This document shows, in pieces, positions 43,646 to 51,981 of a stretch of DNA of 64,000 bases; the stretch's first letter is position 1, and every line of letters begins with the position of its first letter. The position numbers and the translations under genes are program-made. The notes below the pieces were generated by a model, which saw nothing but the letters and a program-made list of their open reading frames with translations, ran no database searches and had not been told where the DNA came from. Source of the stretch: Neoluteolibacter marinus (GTDB lineage: Bacteria > Verrucomicrobiota > Verrucomicrobiia > Verrucomicrobiales > Akkermansiaceae); NCBI RefSeq assembly GCF_014904755.1, contig NZ_JACZFQ010000003.1:124001-188000 (forward strand), given 5' to 3'.

Positions 43646-44011
43646 CCCCGAATAAGCTGGTGATGCTCCCGTTTGAAGGGAGGTCGCATTGGCGCCGTGC
43701 CAAATGGAAGGTTGGGTGCGACAGTCTTACATTGCAGGATGCGCGGATTGACGCAGGCAACGTGGCATTTTGACACCCGCGCTGAATGTCATTCTGTCAA
43801 GGAAACCGCTTCTAATTCATGCAAGCGTTTGAAGGCCAAGGGATGGGGCGGAGCGTGGGCGAAGGGGCACGGTGATTGCTGGAGAATAGTGTCAAACGTG
43901 ACGATTTCGGTCTTAACGATGTAGTTACAGAAATCGGCCACATTTAAGGAATAAAACGAAGCGCCGCGGCGTTAAAAGCTATAGAGCCCGTCCGATTCGG
44001 GACCCTTTGCC
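43646..44011. other. 366-bp intergenic region upstream of the sigma factor gene
   Basis: A TTGACA hexamer (43770-43775) lacks a good -10 partner. A TATAGA (43980-43985) lies 27 bases before the start. A GC dyad, cgccgcggcg, is around 43961-43970. A promoter must lie here, but none can be fixed by eye. No gene is supported. Confidence 0.4.
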
Positions 44012-44872
44012 ATGAGATACGACACCGACTCCAGTCTGAAGGTTTACTTGCGGGAGATTTCGAGGACTCCGCTCCTCACACCGGCCGAGGAAGTGAAACT
44101 CGCCCGACGAATCAAGCGCGGTGACAAGGAAGCTCGGACCCACATGATCAAGGCCAACTTGCGCTTGGTCGTGAAGATCGCGCAGGATTATTCCGGCTAT
44201 GGATTGCCCATCTCGGACCTGATTTCCGAAGGGAACATTGGCCTGATGAAGGCGGTAGAGCGGTTCGATCCGAAGAAGGGCGGCAAGCTTTCCACCTACG
44301 CTGCCTGGTGGATCAAGCAGTCGATCAAGCGTGCGCTGGCGAACCAGAGCAAAACGATCCGCCTGCCCGTTCACATGGTCGACAAGATCGCAAAGATGCG
44401 CCGGATTTCGACGATCCTCGCGGAAGCTCTCGGCCGCGAACCGACCGATGAGGAGCTTGCCGAGGAAGTCGGTTTGCCGCGCCGCAAGCTTGCCATGCTG
44501 AAGCAGGCGTCGCAGCGCCCGACGTCGCTCGACGCCCCGATCAACGAGGGCGAAGCGACCGAGTACGGCGAAATCATCGGCGATGAGCGGGCGGAGAACC
44601 CCTTGGAGTCGTTGGCCGACAAGAATCTGCACGGTGAACTCGACGGTTTGCTCTCGGTCCTCGACCAACGCGAGCGGCGGATCATCGACGAGCGCTTCGG
44701 GCTTACCGGAAAAACTCCGCTGACTTTGGAAGAGGTCGGTCGCGAATTTGGAGTGACCCGCGAGCGCATCCGTCAGCTGCAGAACGTCGCTTTGACGAAG
44801 ATGCGGAAGGCTCTTCGTCGCAAGGACAAGCCGCTTCCAAAGCCGCTGGCGGAAGGGCTGCAAGCGACCTGA
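44012..44872 (+). CDS. Short sigma-70 family RNA polymerase sigma factor (RpoD/SigA type)
   Basis: 286 residues. Region 1.2 (LKVYLREISRTPLLTPAEEV), region 2 (NLRLVVKIAQDYSGYGLPIS, DLISEGNIGLMKAVERFDP, then LSTYAAWWIKQSIKRAL, the -10 recognition helix), region 3 (RLPVHMVDKIAKMRR onward) and region 4 (LDQRERRIIDERFGL, then EEVGREFGVTRERIRQLQN, the -35 helix-turn-helix) are all intact. Region 1.1 and the long non-conserved insert of classical RpoD are missing, so it may be a streamlined primary factor or a group 2 stationary-phase-type factor. It is followed by a perfect terminator and is convergent with lptB. Confidence 0.9.
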   Translation: MRYDTDSSLKVYLREISRTPLLTPAEEVKLARRIKRGDKEARTHMIKANLRLVVKIAQDYSGYGLPISDLISEGNIGLMKAVERFDPKKGGKLSTYAAWWIKQSIKRALANQSKTIRLPVHMVDKIAKMRRISTILAEALGREPTDEELAEEVGLPRRKLAMLKQASQRPTSLDAPINEGEATEYGEIIGDERAENPLESLADKNLHGELDGLLSVLDQRERRIIDERFGLTGKTPLTLEEVGREFGVTRERIRQLQNVALTKMRKALRRKDKPLPKPLAEGLQAT

Positions 44873-44910
44873 CCCATCGAACTTCTCGGTGTTATTGTTT
44901 GGAGACACTC

Positions 44911-44943
44911 AACCGCGGGAGCGATCCCGCGGTTGTTTCTTTT
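44911..44943 (+). terminator. Intrinsic terminator of the sigma factor gene
   Basis: A perfect 10-bp stem (44911-44920 with 44925-44934, aaccgcggga/tcccgcggtt) is closed by a GCGA tetraloop of the GNRA type and followed by a T-rich tail, gtttctttt. It lies 38 bp after the sigma factor stop. On the - strand it has no T-tail, so it serves only the + strand. Confidence 0.85.
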
Positions 44944-44950
44944 CCAATGG

Positions 44951-45709
44951 TCACATCCGGAAATCCTCGCCCAGATAGTACTTCCGGGCGGTGGGGTCGT
45001 TGACGAGCGTTTCCGAAGCGCCCTCCAGGATGACCCGGCCGTCGTGGATGAGGAAGGCCCGGTCGACAATCGAGAGCGTTTCGCGAACCGAGTGGTCGGT
45101 GATGAGAATGGCGAGGCCGTCGCGTTCCCTCAATTCACGGACAATGGCCTTGATGTCCTCGACGGCGATCGGGTCGATGCCGGCAAATGGCTCGTCCAGC
45201 ATCAACAAGCGCGGTTCCGTGCAAAGGGCGCGCGCGATGGCGAGCCGGCGCTTTTCCCCACCGGAAAGGGCGATTGCTTCCGAATTGCGCACACGGGTGA
45301 TCTTGAAGCGCTCGAGGAGGTCTTCAGCGCGGTGGATCCGCTCTTTCTTCGAAAGCTGCGGGCGGGTTTCCAATACCGCGAGGAGGTTCTCGAACGCCGT
45401 CAATTTGCGGAATACCGATTCCTCCTGGGGCAGGTAGCCGAGGCCGAGGCGGGCGCGGCGATGCATCGGCATGCGGGAAATGTCGCTGCCGTTGAATTGC
45501 ACGCTGCCGGCGTCCGGCGGCACGAGGCCGGCGATCATGTAGAACGAGGTGGTCTTACCGGCGCCGTTCGGGCCGAGGAGGCCGACAATTTCACCGGGTG
45601 AGACGCCAAGGCTGACGCCATCGACCACCGCGCGGCCGCCGTAGCACTTGCGGAGACCGGTGGCGGTCAGGAGGGCGTGACCGTTCGTCGAAGCTGGGGA
45701 GGCGGACAT
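44951..45709 (-). CDS. lptB: LPS export ABC transporter ATP-binding protein
   Basis: 252 residues. Walker A is GLLGPNGAGKTTSFYMIAG, the Q-loop is in GLGYLPQEESVF, the signature is LSGGEKRRLAIARAL, Walker B is LLMLDEPFAGIDP and the H-loop is in LAILITDHSVRETL. The QEESVF and LDEPFAGIDP stretches are characteristic of LptB rather than of amino-acid importers. It powers LPS extraction from the inner membrane with LptF/G, which are not in this window. It is the last gene of the - strand run that also carries kdsA and the LptC/LptA-like fusion, 10 bp after the latter. Confidence 0.93.
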   Translation of the reverse strand: MSASPASTNGHALLTATGLRKCYGGRAVVDGVSLGVSPGEIVGLLGPNGAGKTTSFYMIAGLVPPDAGSVQFNGSDISRMPMHRRARLGLGYLPQEESVFRKLTAFENLLAVLETRPQLSKKERIHRAEDLLERFKITRVRNSEAIALSGGEKRRLAIARALCTEPRLLMLDEPFAGIDPIAVEDIKAIVRELRERDGLAILITDHSVRETLSIVDRAFLIHDGRVILEGASETLVNDPTARKYYLGEDFRM

Positions 45710-45719
45710 GAACGAGGGA

Positions 45720-47357
45720 TCAGCGGGTGGTCGATTTCTTGCCAGGCTTCGATTTATCCGGCGTCTTGAAGGTGGATTCGAACATTTCCTGATTGCCGGT
45801 GACGAAGCGGACCGGATCGCCGTCCTTCATGTAGATGAAAATGTAGGCGTCGTCCCCTTTGACGATGGTCGGCTTGCCATCCTGGACGATCCAAGGAGAG
45901 CCACCGCGCAGGATGACCATATCCTCTTTGTCCTCCTCGTTCTTGATATCAAAGATTACGGTCCGGGCGGATGCTTTGACCGGCGACTTCTCGGGGTCAT
46001 CGGGCGTGAAATCGACCACCACCGTACCAGTGGCAACAATGCGGCGGATGTCTCCGAAATCTCCCTTGCCATCGTCCTTGGTATCGCCGGCTTTGCGGGA
46101 GGCTTCCTTGGCGGCACGCATCTTTTCCGCCATTTCCGGCGTGATGGTCTTCGGCTCCTGGCTGGCTGCGTCGGGCTGGGGGACTTCGGGTTCCGCTTGG
46201 TCCTTCTTTTCGATGTCCGGGGCGGGCAGAGGTTTATCCGTCGCGGATTTTTTGTCTTTCTCGTCGTCCTTCCGGGGCGTCATGTAGGCCTTCACCTCGT
46301 TGGCTCCGCTGAGCTGGAACTGCGGGTTGCTGACTTTGACATCCTCCAGGAAGATCAACAGTCCCTCGGTGGCGTCAAAGTAGGCGCCCTTTTTCGAGGT
46401 GATCTTCGTTTCCTGCGTGTCGACGGTGACTTCGGGCCGCGGCACATCGCCTTCCGCTGTGGCGGCGGGGGCCGCAATGAGGCTCGTCAGCGCGGCGGCT
46501 TTCAGGAAGCGGTTCATCGTGAGGTGCGCTTTCTCGGACTGGGCGCCGACCTCCGTGAATTTGTCTCCGGCGTGGTTCCGTTCGCGGTCGAGCTTGTCCT
46601 GCTGGCTCGCCGTTTCGGCGGCGAGGGCGGCAAGTTCAGCCTCGGAGGGACGGAGTTCGTCGAAGCGCTCGGTGGTGGTTTTGGCTGGATCCTGGGCCGT
46701 AAGGACCGTGACGGCGGCCATCAGGGCGGTGCCTGTGGCGAGGGTCTTGTTGGCGGGTTGGAGCTTCATGGAGGTGCGGGTATCGACCGTCCTGACGGTC
46801 GCGGTGACGGGGCCGTGGAGGAAGCCGCGATTCCGTTTGATGTCGAAAGCCAGCGCGGAGCCACTGACATTCATGTCGTTGGAAACGAACGAGACGGGTT
46901 CTTCCGTGGTGAGGAGGTCAAGATTCTTGCGGGCCTTGAAGACCGCGTGGGCCATCTCGATATCGCCCTTGGTGGTGGTGTCCGGATTGAAAAAGCGGAT
47001 CTTCAGGTCGGTCGCGTTGATCTTGTCCAGTGTCTGGACGGACTTCTCGACCCCCGTCTTGGCATCCGTACGCGTTTCCTCGCGGGTGAAGATCTGCAAC
47101 TCCGCGATGGAAACCGTGGAGATGAGCGAGAGATCGTCATTGTAGCTAGGCAGCACCGCGTTCTTGAGGATGCTGCCATTCGGCAAAAGGCCTCCGGAGA
47201 ACAGGCCACTGGACTCTTCACCCTCGTCTTCAGACTCGGTGACGTCGGTCAGGATGCCCTGAGCCTTCAGTATCGGCATCGTGCACGCCGCGATCAGCAG
47301 TCCGCAAACGAGCGGACCGTGGAATCGAAGACGTTGGCGAAGGGCGGAGGCGGGCAC
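45720..47357 (-). CDS. LptC/LptA (OstA)-like fused periplasmic LPS transport protein
   Basis: 545 residues from GTG 47357, three bases after the kdsA stop. The N-terminal signal or anchor is GPLVCGLLIAACTMPILKAQ. Residues about 35-195 are a beta-rich LptC-like region (MNVSGSALAFDIKRNRGFLHG). A second hydrophobic stretch (NKTLATGTALMAAVTVLTAQ) begins after Met197 and a third (RFLKAAALTSLIAAPAATAE) after Met281; both look like signal peptides. The C-terminal part has OstA/LptA features: ITSKKGAYFDATEGLLIFLE, a Lys/Glu/Asp-rich insert (about 350-415), then IVATGTVVVDFTP and DMVILRGGSPWIVQDG. The position beside lptB supports the LPS-bridge role. One long frame covers what look like two or three ancestral genes. 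Alternatively, internal starts at 46769 or 46517 produce separate proteins. Confidence 0.7.
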   Translation of the reverse strand: MPASALRQRLRFHGPLVCGLLIAACTMPILKAQGILTDVTESEDEGEESSGLFSGGLLPNGSILKNAVLPSYNDDLSLISTVSIAELQIFTREETRTDAKTGVEKSVQTLDKINATDLKIRFFNPDTTTKGDIEMAHAVFKARKNLDLLTTEEPVSFVSNDMNVSGSALAFDIKRNRGFLHGPVTATVRTVDTRTSMKLQPANKTLATGTALMAAVTVLTAQDPAKTTTERFDELRPSEAELAALAAETASQQDKLDRERNHAGDKFTEVGAQSEKAHLTMNRFLKAAALTSLIAAPAATAEGDVPRPEVTVDTQETKITSKKGAYFDATEGLLIFLEDVKVSNPQFQLSGANEVKAYMTPRKDDEKDKKSATDKPLPAPDIEKKDQAEPEVPQPDAASQEPKTITPEMAEKMRAAKEASRKAGDTKDDGKGDFGDIRRIVATGTVVVDFTPDDPEKSPVKASARTVIFDIKNEEDKEDMVILRGGSPWIVQDGKPTIVKGDDAYIFIYMKDGDPVRFVTGNQEMFESTFKTPDKSKPGKKSTTR

Positions 47358-47360
47358 GTT

Positions 47361-48185
47361 TCAGGCGCCGTGGGCGGCGTGGTGGATGGCGACCAGTCGG
47401 ACGAGCAGGTCTTCGAGAAATTCGAGAGGAATCTGGTTCGGTCCATCGGAAAACGCGTTCTCCGGGTCGGAGTGCGTCTCCATGAACACGCCGTCGACCC
47501 CGGTGGCGATAGCTGCGCGGGCCAGGACCGGGGCAAGTTCGCCGTCACCGCCGGTGGTGCCGCCCAAGCCGCCGGGGCGCTGAACCGAGTGGGTGGCATC
47601 GAAGACGACGGGCAGGCCTTCCTTGCGCATCCAGTAGAGCGAGCGCATGTCGGCGACCAGGTTGTTGTAGCCGAAAGTGGTGCCGCGCTCGGTCATGACG
47701 AAGGAGTGGCAGTCGAAGGCCCGCAGCTTGTCGGCGATGTTCACGACGTCCCACGGGGCGAGGAACTGGCCCTTCTTCACGTTCACCGCCCGGCCGGTCT
47801 TAGCTGCGGCCTCGAGGAGGTCGGTCTGGCGGCAGAGGAACGCCGGGATCTGGAGCAGGTCGATGTATTCCGCGGCGATTTCGGCATCCTGGGGGCTGTG
47901 AATGTCGGTGGTGACCGGCACCCCGAGTTCACGGCCGATCTCGCTGAGGATGCGGCAACCTTCCTTCACACCGGGGCCGCGGAACGACTTCACCGAGGTT
48001 CGGTTGGCCTTATCGTAGGAGGCCTTGAAGAGGTAGTGGATGCCGGTGCGCTTGGCGATTTCGTCGATCGAGCGCGCCATTTCCCAGGCGAATTCTTCGG
48101 ACTCGAGGGCGCAGGGGCCGAGGATGAAAAAAGGCATCGGTCCGCCGACGGGGACGCTGCCGATTTGGAAAGGGTCGAAAGACAT
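47361..48185 (-). CDS. kdsA: 3-deoxy-8-phosphooctulonate synthase
   Basis: 274 residues. The family motifs are present: FFILGPCALESEEFAWEMAR, YLFKASYDKANRTSVKSFRG, VTTDIHSPQDA, IPAFLCRQTDLLEAAAKTGR, FVMTERGTTFGYNNLVADMR and VVFDATHSVQRPGG. It condenses arabinose-5-phosphate with phosphoenolpyruvate to make KDO-8-phosphate for the LPS inner core. AFLCRQTD, with Cys rather than Ser or Lys after Phe-Leu, is usual for KDO-8-P synthases. It starts at ATG 48185, 14 bp after the DUF1844 gene, and shares the operon with the Lpt genes, coupling core synthesis with LPS transport. Confidence 0.95.
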   Translation of the reverse strand: MSFDPFQIGSVPVGGPMPFFILGPCALESEEFAWEMARSIDEIAKRTGIHYLFKASYDKANRTSVKSFRGPGVKEGCRILSEIGRELGVPVTTDIHSPQDAEIAAEYIDLLQIPAFLCRQTDLLEAAAKTGRAVNVKKGQFLAPWDVVNIADKLRAFDCHSFVMTERGTTFGYNNLVADMRSLYWMRKEGLPVVFDATHSVQRPGGLGGTTGGDGELAPVLARAAIATGVDGVFMETHSDPENAFSDGPNQIPLEFLEDLLVRLVAIHHAAHGA

Positions 48186-48199
48186 GGAGAAACAGTCGT

Positions 48200-48451
48200 T
48201 TAGGCAGATGCTTTGTCGTAGAGCGGGCGCAGGTTGGCAAGTGCGGTCGCCAGCAGTTTTTCCTCGGTCTCGGTCAGATTCCCCGCGGTTTTCGCGCTGA
48301 GCATTTCCAGGGAATCGATCACCGATTTGGCGGCCCGCAGGTTGAGCGATTTCTCGCCAGTTCCGGGGTGGGGAATTTGACCGAGGAATAGGCCGGCATT
48401 CTGCGCCTGCAGGATGACGAACTCGTTGAATCGGGGATCAGCGGCGGGCAT
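48200..48451 (-). CDS. DUF1844 family small protein
   Basis: 83 residues. PRFNEFVILQAQNAGLFLGQ, then NLRAAKSVIDSLEMLSAKTA and TETEEKLLATALANLRPLYD match the small helical DUF1844 family, found mostly in Verrucomicrobiota, Planctomycetes and related groups. The function is unknown. ATG 48451 was taken; a longer in-frame extension to 48547 lacks similarity and would run up to the preceding gene. It is followed by kdsA after 14 bp. Confidence 0.75.
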   Translation of the reverse strand: MPAADPRFNEFVILQAQNAGLFLGQIPHPGTGEKSLNLRAAKSVIDSLEMLSAKTAGNLTETEEKLLATALANLRPLYDKASA

Positions 48452-48516
48452 GGGGGAGAAGTTGGAGTTCCAAGAGAAAAGTTCCAAGTGCCAAGAATCC
48501 CGGGCATAGCTAAGAA

Positions 48517-48897
48517 TCAAGGTTTGTCGGGCCGGCTCGACATCCATCCGCCATACTCAGTCCTGCAAACCGAACAAAAGGACCGGATGACGGTTTTGAT
48601 CGAAGGATCTTCAACGGTGGCAGGGAAAGGAACCGCGCATGGGAATTTCCGCAGACCTTCCGCGCTTCGGTTCCACCAGTCCCTGGTGTTGTGCGGATTG
48701 AAGGATCCATGCCACGAGGAAACGGTTTCAACCTCGAAACTCCTGTTGTGTACGGGGCAGCTCAAGTGACCGCATACCGTGTCTTCGGATCGATCGAGGA
48801 TCGAAGGTTTTTCGCGAGACCTGGATACCGTCCAGAATCCCACAACCGCCAACCCGATCAGAAGAGCTGCGAGGTTCCGTCCTGCGCTGGTTTTCAT
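48517..48897 (-). CDS. Small membrane-anchored Cys-containing protein of unknown function
   Basis: 126 residues. One N-terminal hydrophobic helix (about 8-24, NLAALLIGLAVVGFWTV) is followed by a soluble domain with Cys-x4-Cys-Pro (TVCGHLSCPVH) and, near the C-terminus, Cys-x2-Cys (FCSVCRTEYGGW), which could bind metal. It lies in line with the M16 peptidase gene upstream and the DUF1844 gene downstream on the - strand. No family was recognised. Coding status is supported by the leader helix, the Cys pairs and its fit in the run. Confidence 0.55.
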   Translation of the reverse strand: MKTSAGRNLAALLIGLAVVGFWTVSRSREKPSILDRSEDTVCGHLSCPVHNRSFEVETVSSWHGSFNPHNTRDWWNRSAEGLRKFPCAVPFPATVEDPSIKTVIRSFCSVCRTEYGGWMSSRPDKP

Positions 48898-48934
48898 CGG
48901 CGGTGGGCGTTGACTGGAGGAGCAGCAAGCCGGG

Positions 48935-51445
48935 CTATGGAGTGGGCAGGACGCGGACCGTGATCGGAGGCTCGGCCAGCAGGGTTGCAGCGGCGGCTCT
49001 CACTTCCGTGGAGGTGAGCCCTTCGAACGTTGCCGCCATGTCGCGGTGATGGGTCATCGGCAACCCGAAGAGGACATCGACGGCGGCAAGGCGGGCGATC
49101 GAGGCGGGCGACTGCATTCCGATCGCCAGACTGGACAAGACGGTGGCGCGGACGCGTTCGAAGGCATCTTCAGGGATGCCATTTTCGGCAATGCGCTCGA
49201 TCTCCGACTTCAGCTCCCGCTGGGCAAGCTCCACCTGGGAGGGATCTGTGGCGAGGTAGAAGCCGAAGAGACCGGCGTCGTGGCCGTGGAATTGGGTGGC
49301 GCCTACTTGGTAGGCCAGACCCAAGTCCTCGCGGATCCGGGTGAAAAGCGGTCCGGCCATGTCGCTGCACCATTCCTGGATCATCCGCAGGGCGAACCGC
49401 TCCGGCGCCAGGGCGGCGGCACCCGGGTAGGCGAGCGCCAGCACCGCCTGCTTCTTCGGCAGGAAAGCCTCGATTTCAAAGTCCCGGCAGACCTTCGCCG
49501 CGGGCGGGGTCCAGGGCGTTCCTTCAGGCAGCCGGCCGATGCCCTCGGCGAGCAACTCCCGTGCGTGCGACGGGTCGAAGTCGCCGGCCAGGGCCACCAC
49601 CAGGTTGCGGCCTTGGAAATGCCGCGAGTGGTGGGCGGAGAGGGCAAAGCGGTCGAGCTTTGCCAGCGATTCCTCGGTGCCCAGCGAGGGCAATCCGTAG
49701 CCGGCGGCGTCGAAAAGGTGCCGGCGGGCGAGGCGGAAGGCAGTCGACAGGGGATCTTCGAGCGATTCCCGCAGGGAGGCGAGCTGGCTGGCCTTCTCCC
49801 GCTCGATCGAGTCGCCGTGGAACGCCGGTTCGGCAAGCACTTCCGCCAGCAAGGGCAGCAAGGTCGAGAGGTCCGGCGACAATCCGGAGAGCTGGGCGAG
49901 CAGCGCATTGTTGCCGGAAGCCGCGCCGATCGAGGCCCCCAGGGACTCCAGCAGGCCGGCGAGTTCGGCGGCGCTGCGACGGGTCGTGCCCTGCGGCAAG
50001 GTGGCGGCGAGGAGCGTATTGAGGCCGGCATTTTCCGGGATTTCCGAAACCAGCCCGGCACGGATGGCGACCTGCGCCGTGAAAATCGGCACACGGGAAT
50101 CCGGCAGCAGGGCCAGCGTGGCGCCATTCGGCAAGGTGACGCATTCCGGCTCAAGCGAACGCCGGGCGGCCGGGCGGATGGAGGCGGGGGCCGGCGCCTC
50201 TTCCGGGTCGATGATGGAAATCGTCACCTGGTCCTCGGTCAGTTTTGCCATCGCGCGGCGGACGTCGGCGGCGGTGATCGCCTTCAAGGCAGCGAGATAG
50301 CGTTTGGTGAAGTCGAGGTCCCTCGCTTCGTGCCAGTTCGATGCCAGGTCGGATGCCCGGCCGGAGGCGCTGGTGAGGGTCTTGAACTGGCTTGCCGCGA
50401 TCTGCCGCCGGGCTTTCGCCAATTCGTCATCGAGGGCGCTCGAGGGCAGGTCGGCCAGCTCTTCGAAGATCGCCCTGATCAAATCATCGCGCTTCTCGGG
50501 CTCGACCTCCGCCGAGATGGCGAACAGCCCGTCCCGGCCCGCCTGGCTCCACGACCAGGCGGTAATCTCCAGCGCCAGTTCGCGTTCTTCCCGCAGGTGG
50601 CGGTAAAGCCGCGCCGAGCGCCCGCGCCCGAGCACCGCGGCGGCAAGTTCATAAGCCGGCACGTCCGGGTGCCCGAGGGCCGGGATTTTCCACGCCAGCG
50701 CCACCCGGCTGGCGGGCACGGCAAAGGTCGTGCGGCCTTTGCGGGGGCCGAGCTGGATGGCGTCTTCCGGGACCACCGGCTCCGCCCCGCTGCCGCGGAC
50801 GAAGCCGCCGAACAGCTCGCTGATCTTCGCCCGCACCTCATCGGCGTCGAAGTCGCCCGACAGGCACAGGCAGCAACGGTCGGGCGTGTAGCGCGCCTTG
50901 TGGTAGCCGGTGAGCTGTTCGTAGGTGATTTCCCCGAACAGCCCGCGATGGCCGATGACCGGATGCCGCCGCGGGTCCGCGGTGAAAGCGGTCGAGAAAA
51001 GTTGCCGGCTCGCCACGTCGTCCGGGTCGTCCAGTCCCATGTCGATCTCGCGCCGGATCACGTCCTTTTCCTTCTCGAACTCCTCCTCGGGCAGGGTCGG
51101 GGCGAAGATCATCGCCGCCAGCACCTCCAGGAAGGTCTGGGTGCCGGTTGCCGGGCCGTCGATGTAATACACCGTGCGGTCGAAGGTGGTGTAGGCATTC
51201 CAGTGACCGCCGGCCGCCTGCACGGTGGTGGCCAGTTCGTCGGCGCCGAACTTGCCGCCGCCCTTGAAAACCATGTGCTCGAGGAAATGCGACACGCCGG
51301 AGCCCAGCAGGGCGCCTTCGTGCAGGCTTCCGGTTTCCACCCAGAGCTGGGCGCTGATCACCGGTGCGGCGGCATCGGGGTCGAGAATGACGGTCAGACC
51401 GTTCGGCAGGGCGTCTTGGGTGGCGGCAGTGGCGGGGTAATCCAT
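48935..51445 (-). CDS. M16-family (pitrilysin/insulinase-like) zinc peptidase, two-domain
   Basis: 836 residues, two M16 halves fused. The N-terminal half has the inverted zinc motif His-x-x-Glu-His in GVSHFLEHMVFKGG (about residues 50-60), the distal Glu region EFEKEKDVIRREIDMGLDD, and YCLCLSGDFDAD-like strands. The second half (from about 430, ECVTLPNGATLALLPDSRVP) lacks His-x-x-Glu-His and closes the chamber, as in bacterial M16 proteins. No signal peptide is seen, so a cytoplasmic location is likely. ATG 51445 was chosen because it starts just before the first domain. The frame is open further upstream, but that part overlaps the divergent gene at 51491. It is the first gene of the - strand run toward kdsA/lptB. 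Confidence 0.9.
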   Translation of the reverse strand: MDYPATAATQDALPNGLTVILDPDAAAPVISAQLWVETGSLHEGALLGSGVSHFLEHMVFKGGGKFGADELATTVQAAGGHWNAYTTFDRTVYYIDGPATGTQTFLEVLAAMIFAPTLPEEEFEKEKDVIRREIDMGLDDPDDVASRQLFSTAFTADPRRHPVIGHRGLFGEITYEQLTGYHKARYTPDRCCLCLSGDFDADEVRAKISELFGGFVRGSGAEPVVPEDAIQLGPRKGRTTFAVPASRVALAWKIPALGHPDVPAYELAAAVLGRGRSARLYRHLREERELALEITAWSWSQAGRDGLFAISAEVEPEKRDDLIRAIFEELADLPSSALDDELAKARRQIAASQFKTLTSASGRASDLASNWHEARDLDFTKRYLAALKAITAADVRRAMAKLTEDQVTISIIDPEEAPAPASIRPAARRSLEPECVTLPNGATLALLPDSRVPIFTAQVAIRAGLVSEIPENAGLNTLLAATLPQGTTRRSAAELAGLLESLGASIGAASGNNALLAQLSGLSPDLSTLLPLLAEVLAEPAFHGDSIEREKASQLASLRESLEDPLSTAFRLARRHLFDAAGYGLPSLGTEESLAKLDRFALSAHHSRHFQGRNLVVALAGDFDPSHARELLAEGIGRLPEGTPWTPPAAKVCRDFEIEAFLPKKQAVLALAYPGAAALAPERFALRMIQEWCSDMAGPLFTRIREDLGLAYQVGATQFHGHDAGLFGFYLATDPSQVELAQRELKSEIERIAENGIPEDAFERVRATVLSSLAIGMQSPASIARLAAVDVLFGLPMTHHRDMAATFEGLTSTEVRAAAATLLAEPPITVRVLPTP

Positions 51446-51490
51446 GAATTTCCGGCTTGGACGGACAGAAATGGAGGATACACCCAAGAC

Positions 51491-51964
51491 ATGCAACGGT
51501 GGATCGCGTTGGCCTCGCTCGTTCTCGTCCTGTTGGGAGGGGGCGTGGTGTTCGGTTACTGGAAGCACAAGCAGGGCTTGCCAGACAAGCGCTACGTGCC
51601 GCTGGCCTTCAATCCCGACTCCACCGAGGAGCAGCGGCAGGCGAGCGTCAAGGATCTCCGCGACAAGCTGCTCACCGACGTGATCCTCACCGGCATCGTC
51701 CGCGACTGCAACGTCGAGAGCAAATGGGAGCTGCCCAGCGAGCAGGCCGCCGTCGAGGAACTCAAAAAGCGGGTCATCATCGAAGCCGGGGAAACCCGCA
51801 TCAAGGGCGTGCCCACGCCGACCTTGAACATCGGTTTCTCCGGCATCGCCGCCGAACACAATGATCTCAACGCGCTCGCCGAGCGGCTGATGGAGGACGT
51901 CCAGCGCCTGGTCGCCCCGCCCGAGAAGAAGCCGGCAGCGGACCCGATGCCGACGAGCTATTGA
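51491..51964 (+). CDS. Membrane-anchored Wzz-like mini protein
   Basis: 157 residues. One N-terminal span (about 4-24, WIALASLVLVLLGGGVVFGY) is followed by a soluble domain that resembles the periplasmic part of Wzz/GumC chain-length proteins: LRDKLLTDVILTGIVRDC, then ESKWELPSEQAAVEELKKRV and LNIGFSGIAAEHNDLNALAE, where the last piece matches the usual 'sv..pdp..Aa.iaN.l' segment. The C-terminal span and coiled coil of Wzz are missing. It is divergent from the M16 gene (45-bp gap) and convergent with the EamA gene. The family call is by pattern only. Confidence 0.6.
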   Translation: MQRWIALASLVLVLLGGGVVFGYWKHKQGLPDKRYVPLAFNPDSTEEQRQASVKDLRDKLLTDVILTGIVRDCNVESKWELPSEQAAVEELKKRVIIEAGETRIKGVPTPTLNIGFSGIAAEHNDLNALAERLMEDVQRLVAPPEKKPAADPMPTSY

Positions 51965-51981
51965 GCGGGATCCGCCGGCCG

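Noticed and set aside
45708-48203. An 831-codon + strand open frame opposite the lptB, LptC/A-like and kdsA genes
   Set aside because: It is antisense to three genes with clear family motifs in high-GC DNA, where long antisense frames are common. Its product is rich in Gly, Arg and Asp with no domain.
49046-51964. A 972-codon + strand frame covering the M16 peptidase gene
   Set aside because: The first 815 codons are antisense to a well-supported M16 peptidase. Only the part from ATG 51491 looks real and is listed separately.
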